The notes below the pieces were generated by a model. The model was given only the letters and a program-made list of their open reading frames with translations, was not told where the DNA came from and ran no database searches. DNA of 64,000 nucleotides from Algoriphagus marincola DSM 16067 (GTDB lineage: Bacteria; Bacteroidota; Bacteroidia; Cytophagales; Cyclobacteriaceae), in contig NZ_AUBU01000010.1 in NCBI RefSeq assembly GCF_000429405.1, positions 1 to 64,000 of the forward strand. Reading direction: 5' to 3'. The number at the start of each line of letters is the position of its first letter. The stretch's first letter is position 1. Below, piece after piece: positions 42,149 through 51,002 of this stretch. A program made the translations under genes and the position numbers.

Positions 42149-42817
42149 ATGTGTAGACCTATTCTTGTATTCCTCCTATTGTGTATTCATCTAGAAGTAA
42201 AAGCTCAAAATTGGTCCTTGGCTGATTATGAGGATTTTACTTGGGATTCATTTTATAGATATGAGCCAGCCTACCAGGTTTTGGATCCTTCAGATATTGA
42301 TTATCCGCTACTCCATGCGGCGATTTTTTATGTAAGCAATGAATATCGGACCAAACAAGGTCTACCTGCTTTTCGGTATTCCTACAAAATAGAGAAACTT
42401 GCAGCCGATCATGCTGGAGACATGGTCAAGCATAATTTTTACGGACATCAAAGCAAAATCAGAAACAAGCGGAAACTCAGGGATCGTTTTCAAATTGTAG
42501 GATTAAATCCACCACTGATAGCTGAAAATATCAGTGCAACCGCAGGGATAGATTATGAATATGGAAAAAGAATTTATCCTCCTACCAGCCCCGGAGAGTT
42601 TATTTATCAAGGCAAAGAGTCTGAACCGGTCCCCTACCATAGCTATATTTCCTATGCACGTGAGATAGTACAACTTTGGATTGACTCCCCTGGCCATCGA
42701 GCCAACCTAGTCAATCCAGGCTTAAATCAGATGGCAGCAGGATGTGCCATTTATCCGGAAAAGAGTTTTTACAACATGCCCTATTTTATTAATGTGCAAT
42801 GCTTTAGCAATGAATAA
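42149..42817 (+). CDS. Exported CAP/SCP-domain protein
   Basis: 222 residues. Signal peptide (1-19, ending VKAQN). The CAP (cysteine-rich secretory/PR-1) fold shows EYRTKQGLPAFRYSYKIEKLAADHAGDM (~68-95), HNFYGHQS with a His, AENISATAG with a Glu, and SPGHRANLVNPGLNQMAAGC with the second His; these match the CAP metal site. Bacterial CAP proteins are secreted and mostly uncharacterised. It is the first of two exported genes in tandem, the next starting 72 bp downstream. Confidence 0.88.
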   Translation: MCRPILVFLLLCIHLEVKAQNWSLADYEDFTWDSFYRYEPAYQVLDPSDIDYPLLHAAIFYVSNEYRTKQGLPAFRYSYKIEKLAADHAGDMVKHNFYGHQSKIRNKRKLRDRFQIVGLNPPLIAENISATAGIDYEYGKRIYPPTSPGEFIYQGKESEPVPYHSYISYAREIVQLWIDSPGHRANLVNPGLNQMAAGCAIYPEKSFYNMPYFINVQCFSNE

Positions 42818-42889
42818 ATAGGTAAAATGCCGTATTGAGTCCTAGTCAGTAAACCATGAGCTTTGGAGAAACAAAAAACTTTCAATGCC

Positions 42890-43642
42890 ATGAAAATTTC
42901 AAACTTTTATCGAGTTCTATCTTTTGTCATTCTGCTAGGAATTTCTGCTTCATGCGATTCAGATTCGGAGGATCCGCAACAAACCACACAGACAAATCCT
43001 TTACCGAGTCCGGGGGATGCAGATGGCGTACTAGCTGCTATTAAAGCAAAATCAAACCTTCCCGAAGGTACGCCTACCGTGCCCGGAATGCCTGATATTT
43101 TGATTGATGTGGCCAATGCCAACTTCTATTCTTCTGGCATCAATAGCAGCCTGGTCAATGCCGGAGATGTCAGTATCAATGCCTTTGCCATGCAAAATGT
43201 CAATGGAACTTATGTCAACAATTTCACAGATATCACCCTTGGAATCAACGAGGGGCAAGCTAATGATTGGGTTGTCTCTGGAGGAAATGAATTCGATGGG
43301 TTTTCTCATACCACCAATAAGCCAATGCCAGGAGTAGTCAGATTTCAAACCAGCGTAGGAGATCAAATCGCCTTGGGTGGTGACGTCACACTAAGCATTC
43401 AAAATGTACCTTCCAACGTTGATAATATTCTTTGGGTAATTTCTGATGGGCGTGAAGTGGTCACTAAAGAAGCTAGGTCTACAAGCATGACTTTCTCAGC
43501 CTCAGAAATCAGTGGACTTCGAGCTACTTCTCAGGGAATTGTCCAAGTAGCTGCTTACAATAGCGAAAGCCAAACCTTTGGCGGTAAGAAAATATACTTC
43601 ATCAATGAAACAGTTGACAGTAAGTTTGTTTCATTGAATTAA
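42890..43642 (+). CDS. Lipoprotein, probably spondin-like beta-sandwich domain
   Basis: 250 residues from the ATG at 42890 (a TTG at 42863 would add nine residues without improving the signal). Lipoprotein signal ending GISASC. Mature region: a linker rich in T/N/P, then a beta-rich domain with INAFAMQNVNGTYVNNFTDI and WVISDGREVVTKEARSTSMT. The GFSHTTNKPMPG and VGD segments make me think of spondin-N-like proteins, but I do not recognise it securely. Surface or periplasmic location is expected. Confidence 0.65.
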   Translation: MKISNFYRVLSFVILLGISASCDSDSEDPQQTTQTNPLPSPGDADGVLAAIKAKSNLPEGTPTVPGMPDILIDVANANFYSSGINSSLVNAGDVSINAFAMQNVNGTYVNNFTDITLGINEGQANDWVVSGGNEFDGFSHTTNKPMPGVVRFQTSVGDQIALGGDVTLSIQNVPSNVDNILWVISDGREVVTKEARSTSMTFSASEISGLRATSQGIVQVAAYNSESQTFGGKKIYFINETVDSKFVSLN

Positions 43643-43838
43643 GGGTGAATACTCTCTTATAAAGATATCCGCTTTCTTACCAGTGTTGACAAAAAGTCGG
43701 CTTATTGTCTGCTGAAAGGATCAGAATCCGGAAGCTTCGCCTGCCAGCCGTGGCTGGGTCTTCGTTCTTCCAACCAGTCAAGCAAAGTAAATAAGGTAGC
43801 TGACATGATTGCGGATATTCATATTCTTTTGATTGAAG
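43643..43838. other. Non-coding spacer with a short palindrome and weak terminal inverted repeats
   Basis: ATATCCGC (43665-43672) is mirrored by GCGGATAT (43811-43818) about 150 bp apart, and a CCTGCC-type hairpin (43740-43759) lies between them. No ORF is supported. The spacer could be a decayed miniature element. Confidence 0.4.
43740..43759. repeat. CCTGCC-type hairpin
   Basis: CCTGCCAGCCGTGGCTGGGT with the perfect stem CCAGCC-GT-GGCTGG (43744-43757); flanked by CTTCG on both sides (43735-43739 and 43760-43764). It has the same 6-bp stem and GT loop as the mnmE hairpin. Confidence 0.65.
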
Positions 43839-43873
43839 ATCAGCAAGCTGAACATCGGCTTGCTGATTTTTTT
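43839..43873. terminator. Terminator between the lipoprotein and MATE genes
   Basis: ATCAGCAAGC (43839-43848) and GCTTGCTGAT (43858-43867) form a perfect 10-bp stem followed by seven T on the plus strand. Its position also allows partial use by the convergent MATE gene. Confidence 0.8.
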
Positions 43874-45251
43874 ATACAGCTATTCGCTTCCAATTACCTT
43901 TCTTGAAAAATACATAAGCTACCACAGCATGAAGTGAATGTGCGATGGCTATGGCTATAAAGATCCCAAGATATTTCAAGTCAAAGGTAAATGCTAAGAC
44001 CCAGGCAAGTGGAATTTCAAATGCCAATAATACAGCTACATTGATCCAGGCGGGAGTCTTGGTATCCCCTGCTCCATTAAATGCCTGAGTTAAGACCATG
44101 CCGATGGCAAAAAAAACATAACCTAAAGCAATCACCCAAAGTCCCTGAGCTGCAATATCCCGTACCTCTAGATTATCAGTAAAAATTCCCGCCAATTCAT
44201 CTGAATAGAAAAGATAAATCCCTGTGACAGATGCCATAAAAATCATGCAGTATTTGGCAGTGAGCCATACAGATTCTTCAGCTCTTCCTACTTCCTTTGC
44301 ACCCAGATTCTGTCCAACCAAAGTGGCAGCAGCACCGGATATACCCCAAGCCGGTAAGATGGTAAAAATCAATACCCTCATTGCAATCGTATAGCCGGCA
44401 AGTGCAGTGGATCCAAACTCTGCATTCATTCGGGTCAAAGCAACCCAAGATACAGAGTCAATTAAGAATTGGCCCATCCCTCCAAGGGCGATATCCATGA
44501 TCTTACGGATAGTCTTCCACTTGACAATCAGATTAGCAGCGGTGATCTGCAATCGGTGTTTTCCATTAAAAAGATGGTAGAGTTGATATAAAACCCCGGT
44601 TCCACGGCCAACTGTAGTAGCCCAAGCAGCTCCTTCCAGCCCGAATCCATCAAAACTTCCCAATCCAAAAATCAACAAAGGATCCAGAATGATATTAAAG
44701 CCATTGGCAATCCAAAGTGATCGCATTGCATGATGAGCCTGGCCCGCTCCTCGGAAAGCACCATTGATCAAAAAGAGCAGTAGAATGGCTGCATTCCCTG
44801 CAAAGATAATCTGGGTAAATCTTGAACCCGTAATAATCACTTCTTCCTCAGCTCCCATGAGCAGGAGGATGTCAGAAGCGAAAAATATCCCCAAAACACT
44901 GAAAATAAGTGATATTGCTCCTCCCACCAATAGCAATTGGAAGGCTAAAGATCCTGCTTGATGATAGTCCTTTTCTCCAAACCTTCTAGAAATCAAAGCT
45001 GTTGCTGCCATGCTTATCCCGAATCCAACCGCATAAACAAGCACGATCACGGACTCAGTCAAACCCACTGTAGCAATGGCCTTTTCTCCCAATTTGGCTA
45101 CAAAGAAGATATCCACTACCGCAAATAGAGATTCCATCATCATCTCCAAAATCATCGGTACCGCCAATACAAAAATTGCAGTCTTCAGAGAAAGCTTGGT
45201 AAAATCCTGCTCCTTACCTGCGATGGCATCTTTTAATAGTTGGAAGTTCAT
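43872..45251 (-). CDS. MATE family efflux transporter
   Basis: 459 residues from the ATG at 45251; a longer frame to 45341 adds 30 residues that do not look like the family and lie across the promoter. About 12 membrane spans in two halves: TAIFVLAVPMILEMMMESLFAVVD opens the first and GMGQFLIDSVSWVALTRMNA the second. The family uses H+ or Na+ gradients to export drugs or metabolites; this clade (NorM/DinF-like) cannot be refined by eye. A promoter with both elements lies upstream. Confidence 0.92.
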   Translation of the reverse strand: MNFQLLKDAIAGKEQDFTKLSLKTAIFVLAVPMILEMMMESLFAVVDIFFVAKLGEKAIATVGLTESVIVLVYAVGFGISMAATALISRRFGEKDYHQAGSLAFQLLLVGGAISLIFSVLGIFFASDILLLMGAEEEVIITGSRFTQIIFAGNAAILLLFLINGAFRGAGQAHHAMRSLWIANGFNIILDPLLIFGLGSFDGFGLEGAAWATTVGRGTGVLYQLYHLFNGKHRLQITAANLIVKWKTIRKIMDIALGGMGQFLIDSVSWVALTRMNAEFGSTALAGYTIAMRVLIFTILPAWGISGAAATLVGQNLGAKEVGRAEESVWLTAKYCMIFMASVTGIYLFYSDELAGIFTDNLEVRDIAAQGLWVIALGYVFFAIGMVLTQAFNGAGDTKTPAWINVAVLLAFEIPLAWVLAFTFDLKYLGIFIAIAIAHSLHAVVAYVFFKKGNWKRIAV

Positions 45252-45275
45252 GGTCTCAATCCAAAAAAGGTCTGA

Positions 45276-45309
45276 CAAAATTAGAGATTCTTGGACCTTA
45301 AGCGCACAA
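45276..45309 (-). promoter_or_regulatory. Candidate promoter of the MATE gene
   Basis: Minus strand: TTG at 45309-45307, 23 nt, then TAATTTTG at 45283-45276, within the TTG-N17-23-TAnnTTTG pattern. It lies 25 nt before the ATG at 45251, which supports that start. Confidence 0.45.
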
Positions 45310-45434
45310 AGAGATAAATATCTTTTGGATGGTGATGCCATTCATTTTACCGAACTTTGGCTAAAATTGAACCCCTTGAAAAAAATGGGGGTTTACAAGT
45401 GAAATTCAATGGACCTTTAATCCATCTCTGAATC

Positions 45435-46649
45435 ATGGCAAATAGAAAACCAAGAGTTGTAGTCGGGCTATCCGGTGGTGTGGATAGCTCTGTAGCCGCC
45501 CATCTTTTATTGGAACAAGGCTACGAAGTCATCGGTATGTTTATGAAAAACTGGCACGATGAATCTGTCACCATCTCCAATGAATGTCCTTGGATGGAGG
45601 ATTCTACCGATGCCATGTTGGTGGCCGAGAAACTCGGAATTCCTTTCCAAGCCATCGATCTCAGCGAGGAATACCGCGAACGCATCGTTGATTACATGTT
45701 TGCTGAATATGAAGCTGGCAGAACACCCAATCCGGATATTCTTTGTAACCGAGAAATCAAGTTTGATATCTTCCTAAAAGCAGCCCAAAAGCTCAAAGCT
45801 GATTTTGTAGCTACAGGCCACTATTGCCAAAAAGGTGAAATAGAAGTTGATGGAAAATCCGTTTACCAACTCCTCGCCGGAGCTGATCCCAATAAAGACC
45901 AAAGCTATTTCTTATGTCAATTGACCCAAAGTCAATTATCAAAAGCACTATTTCCCATCGGCCATCTGAAAAAGTCTGAGGTCAGAGCCATTGCCAAAAA
46001 ACTAGACTTGATTACGGCAGAAAAGAAAGATTCTCAGGGACTTTGCTTTATCGGAAAAGTGAGACTTCCAGACTTTCTCCAGCAGCAGTTGAAGCCGAAA
46101 ACAGGCCCCATCATAGAGATTCCTTCAGAATTGGGCAAACTTAAAAAATACCAAGTACCTGCCAATCTGGACCCGGAAGATTACGATGAAGAAACACTAA
46201 GGGATCTAGCCTTTCCCCTAACCTATCAAGTAGATGAAGGGAAAAAAGTCGGCGAACATCGAGGTGCCCATTATTTTACAGTCGGTCAGCGAAAAGGATT
46301 GAACGTAGGGGGAACCGGTAAACCGCTTTTTGTGATCGCTACGGATACCAAAGAAAATGTCATCTATGTAGGACTTGGAGAAGATCATCCAGGTCTCTTA
46401 AGGTATGCTCTTTTTGTAAAAAATGATCAAATTCATTGGATTCGAGAGGATTTGAAGCTTCTTCCCGGAGAAACTGCCAGATATGAAGCAAGAATACGAT
46501 ACAGACAAGCCCTTTCTGGAGCCACTCTTTTGCAACGCGAAAATGGTCTGTACATCATCTTTGATCAAGCCCAAAAAGGAATCGCCTCCGGTCAGTTTGT
46601 AGCATGGTATCAAGGTGAAGAGTGCATCGGTTCAGGTACCATCTATTGA
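45435..46649 (+). CDS. mnmA: tRNA-specific 2-thiouridylase MnmA
   Basis: 404 residues. PP-loop [15 protein letters not shown] (9-23); the catalytic cysteines are expected in [13 protein letters not shown] (~98) and DSQGLCFIG (~203). The C-terminal beta-barrel starts around [10 protein letters not shown]. MnmA inserts sulfur at C2 of U34 in tRNA-Glu/Gln/Lys, the same nucleoside that MnmE (36197-37579) modifies at C5. The length exceeds the ~370 residues of E. coli MnmA, mainly through an insert in 220-260. Confidence 0.96.
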   Translation: MANRKPRVVVGLSGGVDSSVAAHLLLEQGYEVIGMFMKNWHDESVTISNECPWMEDSTDAMLVAEKLGIPFQAIDLSEEYRERIVDYMFAEYEAGRTPNPDILCNREIKFDIFLKAAQKLKADFVATGHYCQKGEIEVDGKSVYQLLAGADPNKDQSYFLCQLTQSQLSKALFPIGHLKKSEVRAIAKKLDLITAEKKDSQGLCFIGKVRLPDFLQQQLKPKTGPIIEIPSELGKLKKYQVPANLDPEDYDEETLRDLAFPLTYQVDEGKKVGEHRGAHYFTVGQRKGLNVGGTGKPLFVIATDTKENVIYVGLGEDHPGLLRYALFVKNDQIHWIREDLKLLPGETARYEARIRYRQALSGATLLQRENGLYIIFDQAQKGIASGQFVAWYQGEECIGSGTIY

Positions 46650-46660
46650 ACTCGAATCGA

Positions 46661-47377
46661 ATGTTGGAGATTATCTACGAAGACGCTGGACTGATTGCTA
46701 TAAATAAGCCGGCAGGCCTTTTGGTTCACCGAACGAAACTAGCGGCAGAAGAGCAGCATGAGCTTGCCATTCAAATGCTTCGGGATCAAGTTGGAGTCCA
46801 CGTCCATCCCGTTCACCGATTAGACAGGGCTACTTCAGGAGTTTTACTTTTCACTAAGAATCGAGACTTGATTCCTCTTGTAGAAAAGGAATTTGCTGAG
46901 CGAAGGGTGAAAAAAACTTACTTGGCGCTAGTTCGGGGGGTACCGAGAGAAGCTCAAGGTACTTTTGATCGTCCGTTAGAAAGTGAGCGAAGTAAAAAAC
47001 TTCAGGAGGCAATTACCCGCTTTAAAGTCCTTTTCTCAGCAGAAATTCCTTTTGATACCACCGGTCGATACCCCAGCAGTCGCTATGCTTTACTGGAGCT
47101 TTCTCCTGAAACCGGCCGAACACATCAGATTAGAAGGCATTTAGCACAAGCCAGACATTACATCATCGGAGATAAGAAACATGGAGACAATAAACAGAAT
47201 AAGTTTTTTGAAGCTCAATTCAAGCTCCATAAAATGCTGCTTCATGCCCATACTTTGGAGTTCACCCACCCGATTGAAAATAAGCTCATCCGAATTCAGG
47301 CAGCACTACCTGTACACTTTCGGGCAATTTTAGTGGATCTGGGGATTAAAGCAGAAGAAGTTTTGAATTTGAGTTAA
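46661..47377 (+). CDS. RluA/TruC-family pseudouridine synthase
   Basis: 238 residues from the ATG at 46661, 11 bp after the mnmA stop (an upstream GTG at 46622 would overlap mnmA). YEDAGLIAINKPAGLLVHRT (4-23) and PVHRLDRATSGVLLFTKN with the catalytic Asp (~61) are the RluA motifs, and TGRTHQIRRHLAQ is the third. No S4 domain. Length and lack of S4 fit TruC (tRNA U65) or a small RluA-like enzyme; the target RNA cannot be told from sequence. Likely cotranscribed with mnmA. Confidence 0.9.
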   Translation: MLEIIYEDAGLIAINKPAGLLVHRTKLAAEEQHELAIQMLRDQVGVHVHPVHRLDRATSGVLLFTKNRDLIPLVEKEFAERRVKKTYLALVRGVPREAQGTFDRPLESERSKKLQEAITRFKVLFSAEIPFDTTGRYPSSRYALLELSPETGRTHQIRRHLAQARHYIIGDKKHGDNKQNKFFEAQFKLHKMLLHAHTLEFTHPIENKLIRIQAALPVHFRAILVDLGIKAEEVLNLS

Positions 47378-47423
47378 TCCCTATTTCTATTTCTCGTATT
47401 TTAAGGCAATTAAACCCAATCAG

Positions 47424-48887
47424 ATGAATAAAAAGATTTTAAGCTTGGCACTGCTAGTCTCACTTTCAGGCCTTGCGACTGCCCAGCAGGAAACAATCGA
47501 AAAGCGATTTAAAGAAAAAGAAGCAATTAGTCATTTTACCTATTTAGCCTCAGATGAATTGATGGGAAGGGATCCCGCCCGTCCTGAGATGGCTTTAGCT
47601 TACAATTACATTGCAAAATTTCTAAAAAAGTACAAAGCTCAGCCAATCCCGGGAGCGGATGGCTATTTCCAAAATATCCCTTTTAATCTTTCTGCTCCAC
47701 CAAAAACCGGAGAATTGATGATAGGGAATACCAAATATTCACAAGGCGAAGAACTCCTAGTCTTAGATGGAGAGGCGGCTTCGGGTGACTATGAAGTAGT
47801 GGATTTGGGATTTGGTCTAGAAGAGGACTTTGCTGGCAAAGATGTCAAAGGTAAGGTAGTCATTACTAACGTGGGCGCACCAGATCAAATGAGCCCTGCT
47901 GCCCTTTTTGCCCTTGGAAGATTAAAGACTGCTAGAGCTCAAAAAGCCGGAGCAGTAGCCTTGGTAGAGCGATTCAATATTCCTTCCGTTCCGTGGCAAT
48001 TGGTTGCCAACTTTCTAAACCGACCTACGCTTGGAATCGATCAGGGTGAGAGCTCCAGCCTACCCTATCTTTGGGTGAAGGATGCAGAGAATTCCCTCAG
48101 CGATGGAAAAGTAAAAAACATTCAACTGAATGTGGCAGGTAAAAACAATACCAAAATTGAGGGAAAAAATGTGGTGGCTTGGATCGAGGGAACTGACCCT
48201 GAGCTGAAAGACGAGTATCTATTGCTATCAGCTCATTATGATCATGTGGGAGTGGGTACACCTGATGCGGAAGGAGACTCCATTTACAATGGAGCAAGAG
48301 ACAATGCTGTCGGAACGGTAGCCGTGATGAATGCAGCAAAATACTTTGCAAAAAATCCACCGAAACGATCCATTATCCTAGCGCTTTGGACAGCAGAGGA
48401 AAAAGGACTTTTGGGTTCGGCCTATTTCGCTGAAAACCCACTGATTCCTCTAGATAAGATCATCTATAATCTGAATATTGACAATGGTGGGTACAATGAT
48501 ACCGAGATAATTACCGTCATTGGTTTGGGAAGGACTAGCAGTGATCCACTGATTAGTCAGGCAGTATCAGAGTTTGGGCTGGAAGCAATCGCAGACCCTT
48601 CTCCTGAGCAAGGACTTTACGATCGCTCTGATAATGTGAATTTTGCTAGAAAGGGAATTCCTGCACCTACCTTCTCTTTGGGTTTTAGAGCCTTTGATGA
48701 TGAGATCAGCAAATACTACCACAAGCCAGGTGATCATGTGGACAACTTTGATTTGGACTATGCGGTGAAATATTGGAAATCCTATATCCGAGCAGCCGAA
48801 CTTATCGCTAATGATGCTGCAAAGCCAAAATGGGTTGCCGGTGACAAGTACGAGCAGGCAAGCAAAGAGCTTTACGGAGATCGATAA
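47424..48887 (+). CDS. Exported M28-family metallopeptidase
   Basis: 487 residues. Signal peptide 1-20 (ending GLATAQQ). A PA-type insert (KGKVVITNVGAPD) precedes the catalytic domain. Di-zinc ligands: HYDHVG (His/Asp, ~273), NGARDNAVG (Asp, ~294), the catalytic TAEEKGLLGS (Glu-Glu, ~327), DNGG (Asp), and YYHKPGDH (His, ~432). An aminopeptidase of the periplasm or outside. It stands alone with a strong terminator. Confidence 0.9.
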   Translation: MNKKILSLALLVSLSGLATAQQETIEKRFKEKEAISHFTYLASDELMGRDPARPEMALAYNYIAKFLKKYKAQPIPGADGYFQNIPFNLSAPPKTGELMIGNTKYSQGEELLVLDGEAASGDYEVVDLGFGLEEDFAGKDVKGKVVITNVGAPDQMSPAALFALGRLKTARAQKAGAVALVERFNIPSVPWQLVANFLNRPTLGIDQGESSSLPYLWVKDAENSLSDGKVKNIQLNVAGKNNTKIEGKNVVAWIEGTDPELKDEYLLLSAHYDHVGVGTPDAEGDSIYNGARDNAVGTVAVMNAAKYFAKNPPKRSIILALWTAEEKGLLGSAYFAENPLIPLDKIIYNLNIDNGGYNDTEIITVIGLGRTSSDPLISQAVSEFGLEAIADPSPEQGLYDRSDNVNFARKGIPAPTFSLGFRAFDDEISKYYHKPGDHVDNFDLDYAVKYWKSYIRAAELIANDAAKPKWVAGDKYEQASKELYGDR

Positions 48888-48907
48888 TTGATTGACTCTT
48901 AAAAATT

Positions 48908-48944
48908 CAAACCCGGGGATATGAATCATCCCCGGGTTTTTTGT
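48908..48944 (+). terminator. Terminator of the M28 peptidase gene
   Basis: AACCCGGGGAT-ATGAATC-ATCCCCGGGTT, 11-bp perfect stem followed by TTTTTTGTTTT. Confidence 0.9.
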
Positions 48945-48990
48945 TTTATAAGTTTTAAAACTTTATCAAGGTGAAGATTTTTCGAGCTAG

Positions 48991-49034
48991 CTTCTACTGA
49001 TTACTTGCTTCTTGAGACCTGCTACTCGCTACTT
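48991..49034. repeat. Degenerate CTACT/TACTTG tandem tract
   Basis: A 44-bp stretch of loosely repeated CTACTGATTACTTG, CTTCTTGAG, CTGCTACTCGCTACTT units directly before the nucleoside transporter stop. No coding role seen. Confidence 0.4.
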
Positions 49035-50316
49035 AAAACAACATTCCCGCAATTGTCGCTGTCATCATACAAGCAAGTGAAGCAGCAAAAAGCGAAATCA
49101 AACCAAGTTTACTCAGCGTTCCCTGTTTATTAGGAGCGATGATACTGATTCCACCTAGCTGAATGGCAATTGAACTGAAATTAGAAAAACCACACAGCGC
49201 ATAGGTTGCGATGACGATGGACTTGGGAGAAAGAGAACCTACCTCTTTCATTTCGGAAAGACTCAAGTAGGCTACAAATTCATTGATCACTGTCTTTTGA
49301 CCCAAGAGACTTCCTACCTGCAAAGTATCCGTCCACTCTACCCCTATCACCCAAGCGAAAATTCGGAATACCTGCCCAAAAATATATTCCAGAGAAAAGC
49401 CATCAAACTGTCCTCCTGTGGTACTTACCACAAAGCCATTGATTCCTGTCACTTCACCAAACAAATCACTCAAAAAGTAATTGACAGCTGCAATGACCGC
49501 TATAAAAGCCAAAAGCATGGCCCCTACGTTGAGAGCAAGCTTTAATCCTTCGGAAGCACCAATAGACATGGCGTCGATCAGGTTGACTCCCATACTTTCC
49601 TTACTCACTTCCAGCTTTTCTTGGACGCGCTCTTTTTCCACTTCAGGGATGAAAATCTTCGATAGCACTATCGCAGCCGGTGCATTCATAATACTCGCTC
49701 CCAAAAGATAGGCAGCAAATTTACTTTGCTCTTCTAGACTATCTCCTCCCAAAAAGGCTACGTAGCCTGCAAGAACACCTCCTGCTATTGTCGCCATACC
49801 ACCCGTCATCAAGCACATAAGTTCTGACTTGGTCATATTGGGAATAAAGGGGCGAACAAGTAGTGGAGCTTCAGTTTGTCCCAAGAAAATATTTCCCGCT
49901 GCAGAGAGACTTTCCGGACCGGACAATCGCATCGTGCGTGCCATTATCCAGGCGATTCCAAAGACCACTTTTTGAAGAACCCCTAAGTAATATAGCCCAG
50001 CAGAAACGGTAGAAAAGAAAATAATCGTCGGTAAAACCTTAAAAGCGAATATGAATCCGAAACTATCACCTGCCAGATCGCCGAAAATAAACCTTGCCCC
50101 TGCCTCACTAAAACTCAGAAACTTGACAAATGCACTGGATAAAGCCGAAAAGCCGGAAGCAACAATCGGAACCTTAGTGATCAGAATTCCAAAAACCAAT
50201 TGGAGAGCAATTCCTATAAGCACCAGTCTCCAATCTACTTTTCGTCGGTTTGCTGAAAAAATGTAAGCAATTGCCACGATGACAAGCAAACCAATGATAC
50301 CTCTGATATAATCCAT
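49033..50316 (-). CDS. Concentrative nucleoside transporter (NupC/CNT family)
   Basis: 427 residues. Membrane spans throughout; the CNT signatures GNIFLGQTEAPLLVRPFI (~142-159, with the substrate-binding GQTEAP) and TAGMATIAGGVLAGY-like MTGGMATIAGGVLAGYVAF are present, as is the C-terminal NEFVAYLSL segment and FSSIAIQLGG. It imports nucleosides with Na+ or H+. It is followed by a terminator on the same strand's downstream side and stands alone. Confidence 0.95.
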   Translation of the reverse strand: MDYIRGIIGLLVIVAIAYIFSANRRKVDWRLVLIGIALQLVFGILITKVPIVASGFSALSSAFVKFLSFSEAGARFIFGDLAGDSFGFIFAFKVLPTIIFFSTVSAGLYYLGVLQKVVFGIAWIMARTMRLSGPESLSAAGNIFLGQTEAPLLVRPFIPNMTKSELMCLMTGGMATIAGGVLAGYVAFLGGDSLEEQSKFAAYLLGASIMNAPAAIVLSKIFIPEVEKERVQEKLEVSKESMGVNLIDAMSIGASEGLKLALNVGAMLLAFIAVIAAVNYFLSDLFGEVTGINGFVVSTTGGQFDGFSLEYIFGQVFRIFAWVIGVEWTDTLQVGSLLGQKTVINEFVAYLSLSEMKEVGSLSPKSIVIATYALCGFSNFSSIAIQLGGISIIAPNKQGTLSKLGLISLFAASLACMMTATIAGMLF

Positions 50317-50364
50317 AGAATTCCTGTTGAAGCAGAAGCCTCAAAATTAGAGAATAGGGAGCAA

Positions 50365-50393
50365 TAAAAAAGCCTGATCTCTCAGGCTTTTTT
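50365..50393. terminator. Terminator upstream of the nucleoside transporter
   Basis: AAAAAGCCTGA (50367-50377) and TCAGGCTTTTT (50382-50392), 11-bp stem, 4-nt loop, symmetrical T-runs. It ends the etfB-etfA-BFN transcript 8 bp after the last stop. Confidence 0.85.
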
Positions 50394-50400
50394 CGAAGTC

Positions 50401-50997
50401 CTAGTTTCGTTTATTTATTTCATCCCTGATTCGCGCAGCTTTTTCATAGTCCTCATCAGCGATTGCCTTATCCAGCAATTGATTGAGTTTATCCAAGCTA
50501 AAATCCTTCAAGGATGGTTCTTTCTTTGCAGTAAATTTTTGTGAAGAAGTTGACTTGGTACTTTTGGTTTGGGGCTCTTCTACATCGAAATGCTCCACGC
50601 CACCTTCCGACATCACCTTTTCGCTACAGAATATCGGACAACCGAAGCGAATTGCAATGGCAATAGCATCAGATGGCCTGGAATCAATTTCTGCATCGAC
50701 CTGATCACTTCGACATTGAATTTTGGCGTAATACACACCTTCTTTCATATCAGTAATCACCACCCGATCGATATCATAATTGAATCCTGTAGCGAATGAT
50801 TTAAATAAGTCATGCGTCATCGGACGATTAGGAATTATTTTTTCTATCTCCAAGGCAATTGCCTGAGCTTCAAACATCCCAATGACGATGGGTAGACGGC
50901 GGACTCCTCCAACCTCTCCCAGTACCAAAGTAAAAGATCCTGACTGAGAATGGTTAGAAGAAAGACCTAAAATTTCCAGTTCAATAACTTTTTCCAC
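50401..50997 (-). CDS. Bifunctional nuclease family protein (DUF151) with UVR motif (GTG start)
   Basis: 198 residues. DUF151 core 1-130 (VLGEVGGVRRLPIVIGMFEAQAIALEIEK and AEIDSRPSDAIAIAIRFGCPIF), then a Ser/Lys-rich linker and a C-terminal UVR helix pair (DKAIADEDYEKAARIRDEIN, 174-193) as in UvrB/UvrC. The start is GTG; no ATG lies upstream in frame outside etfA. Its stop precedes a terminator, and the gene follows etfA by 5 bp, so it is the third gene of an etf operon. The function is unclear; plant and mycobacterial DUF151 proteins were reported as nucleases. Confidence 0.88.
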   Translation of the reverse strand: MEKVIELEILGLSSNHSQSGSFTLVLGEVGGVRRLPIVIGMFEAQAIALEIEKIIPNRPMTHDLFKSFATGFNYDIDRVVITDMKEGVYYAKIQCRSDQVDAEIDSRPSDAIAIAIRFGCPIFCSEKVMSEGGVEHFDVEEPQTKSTKSTSSQKFTAKKEPSLKDFSLDKLNQLLDKAIADEDYEKAARIRDEINKRN

Positions 50998-51002
50998 AAA
51001 AA

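Noticed and set aside
45252..45341. N-terminal extension of the MATE protein
   Set aside because: The extra 30 residues precede a family-like start and cover the candidate promoter at 45276-45309.
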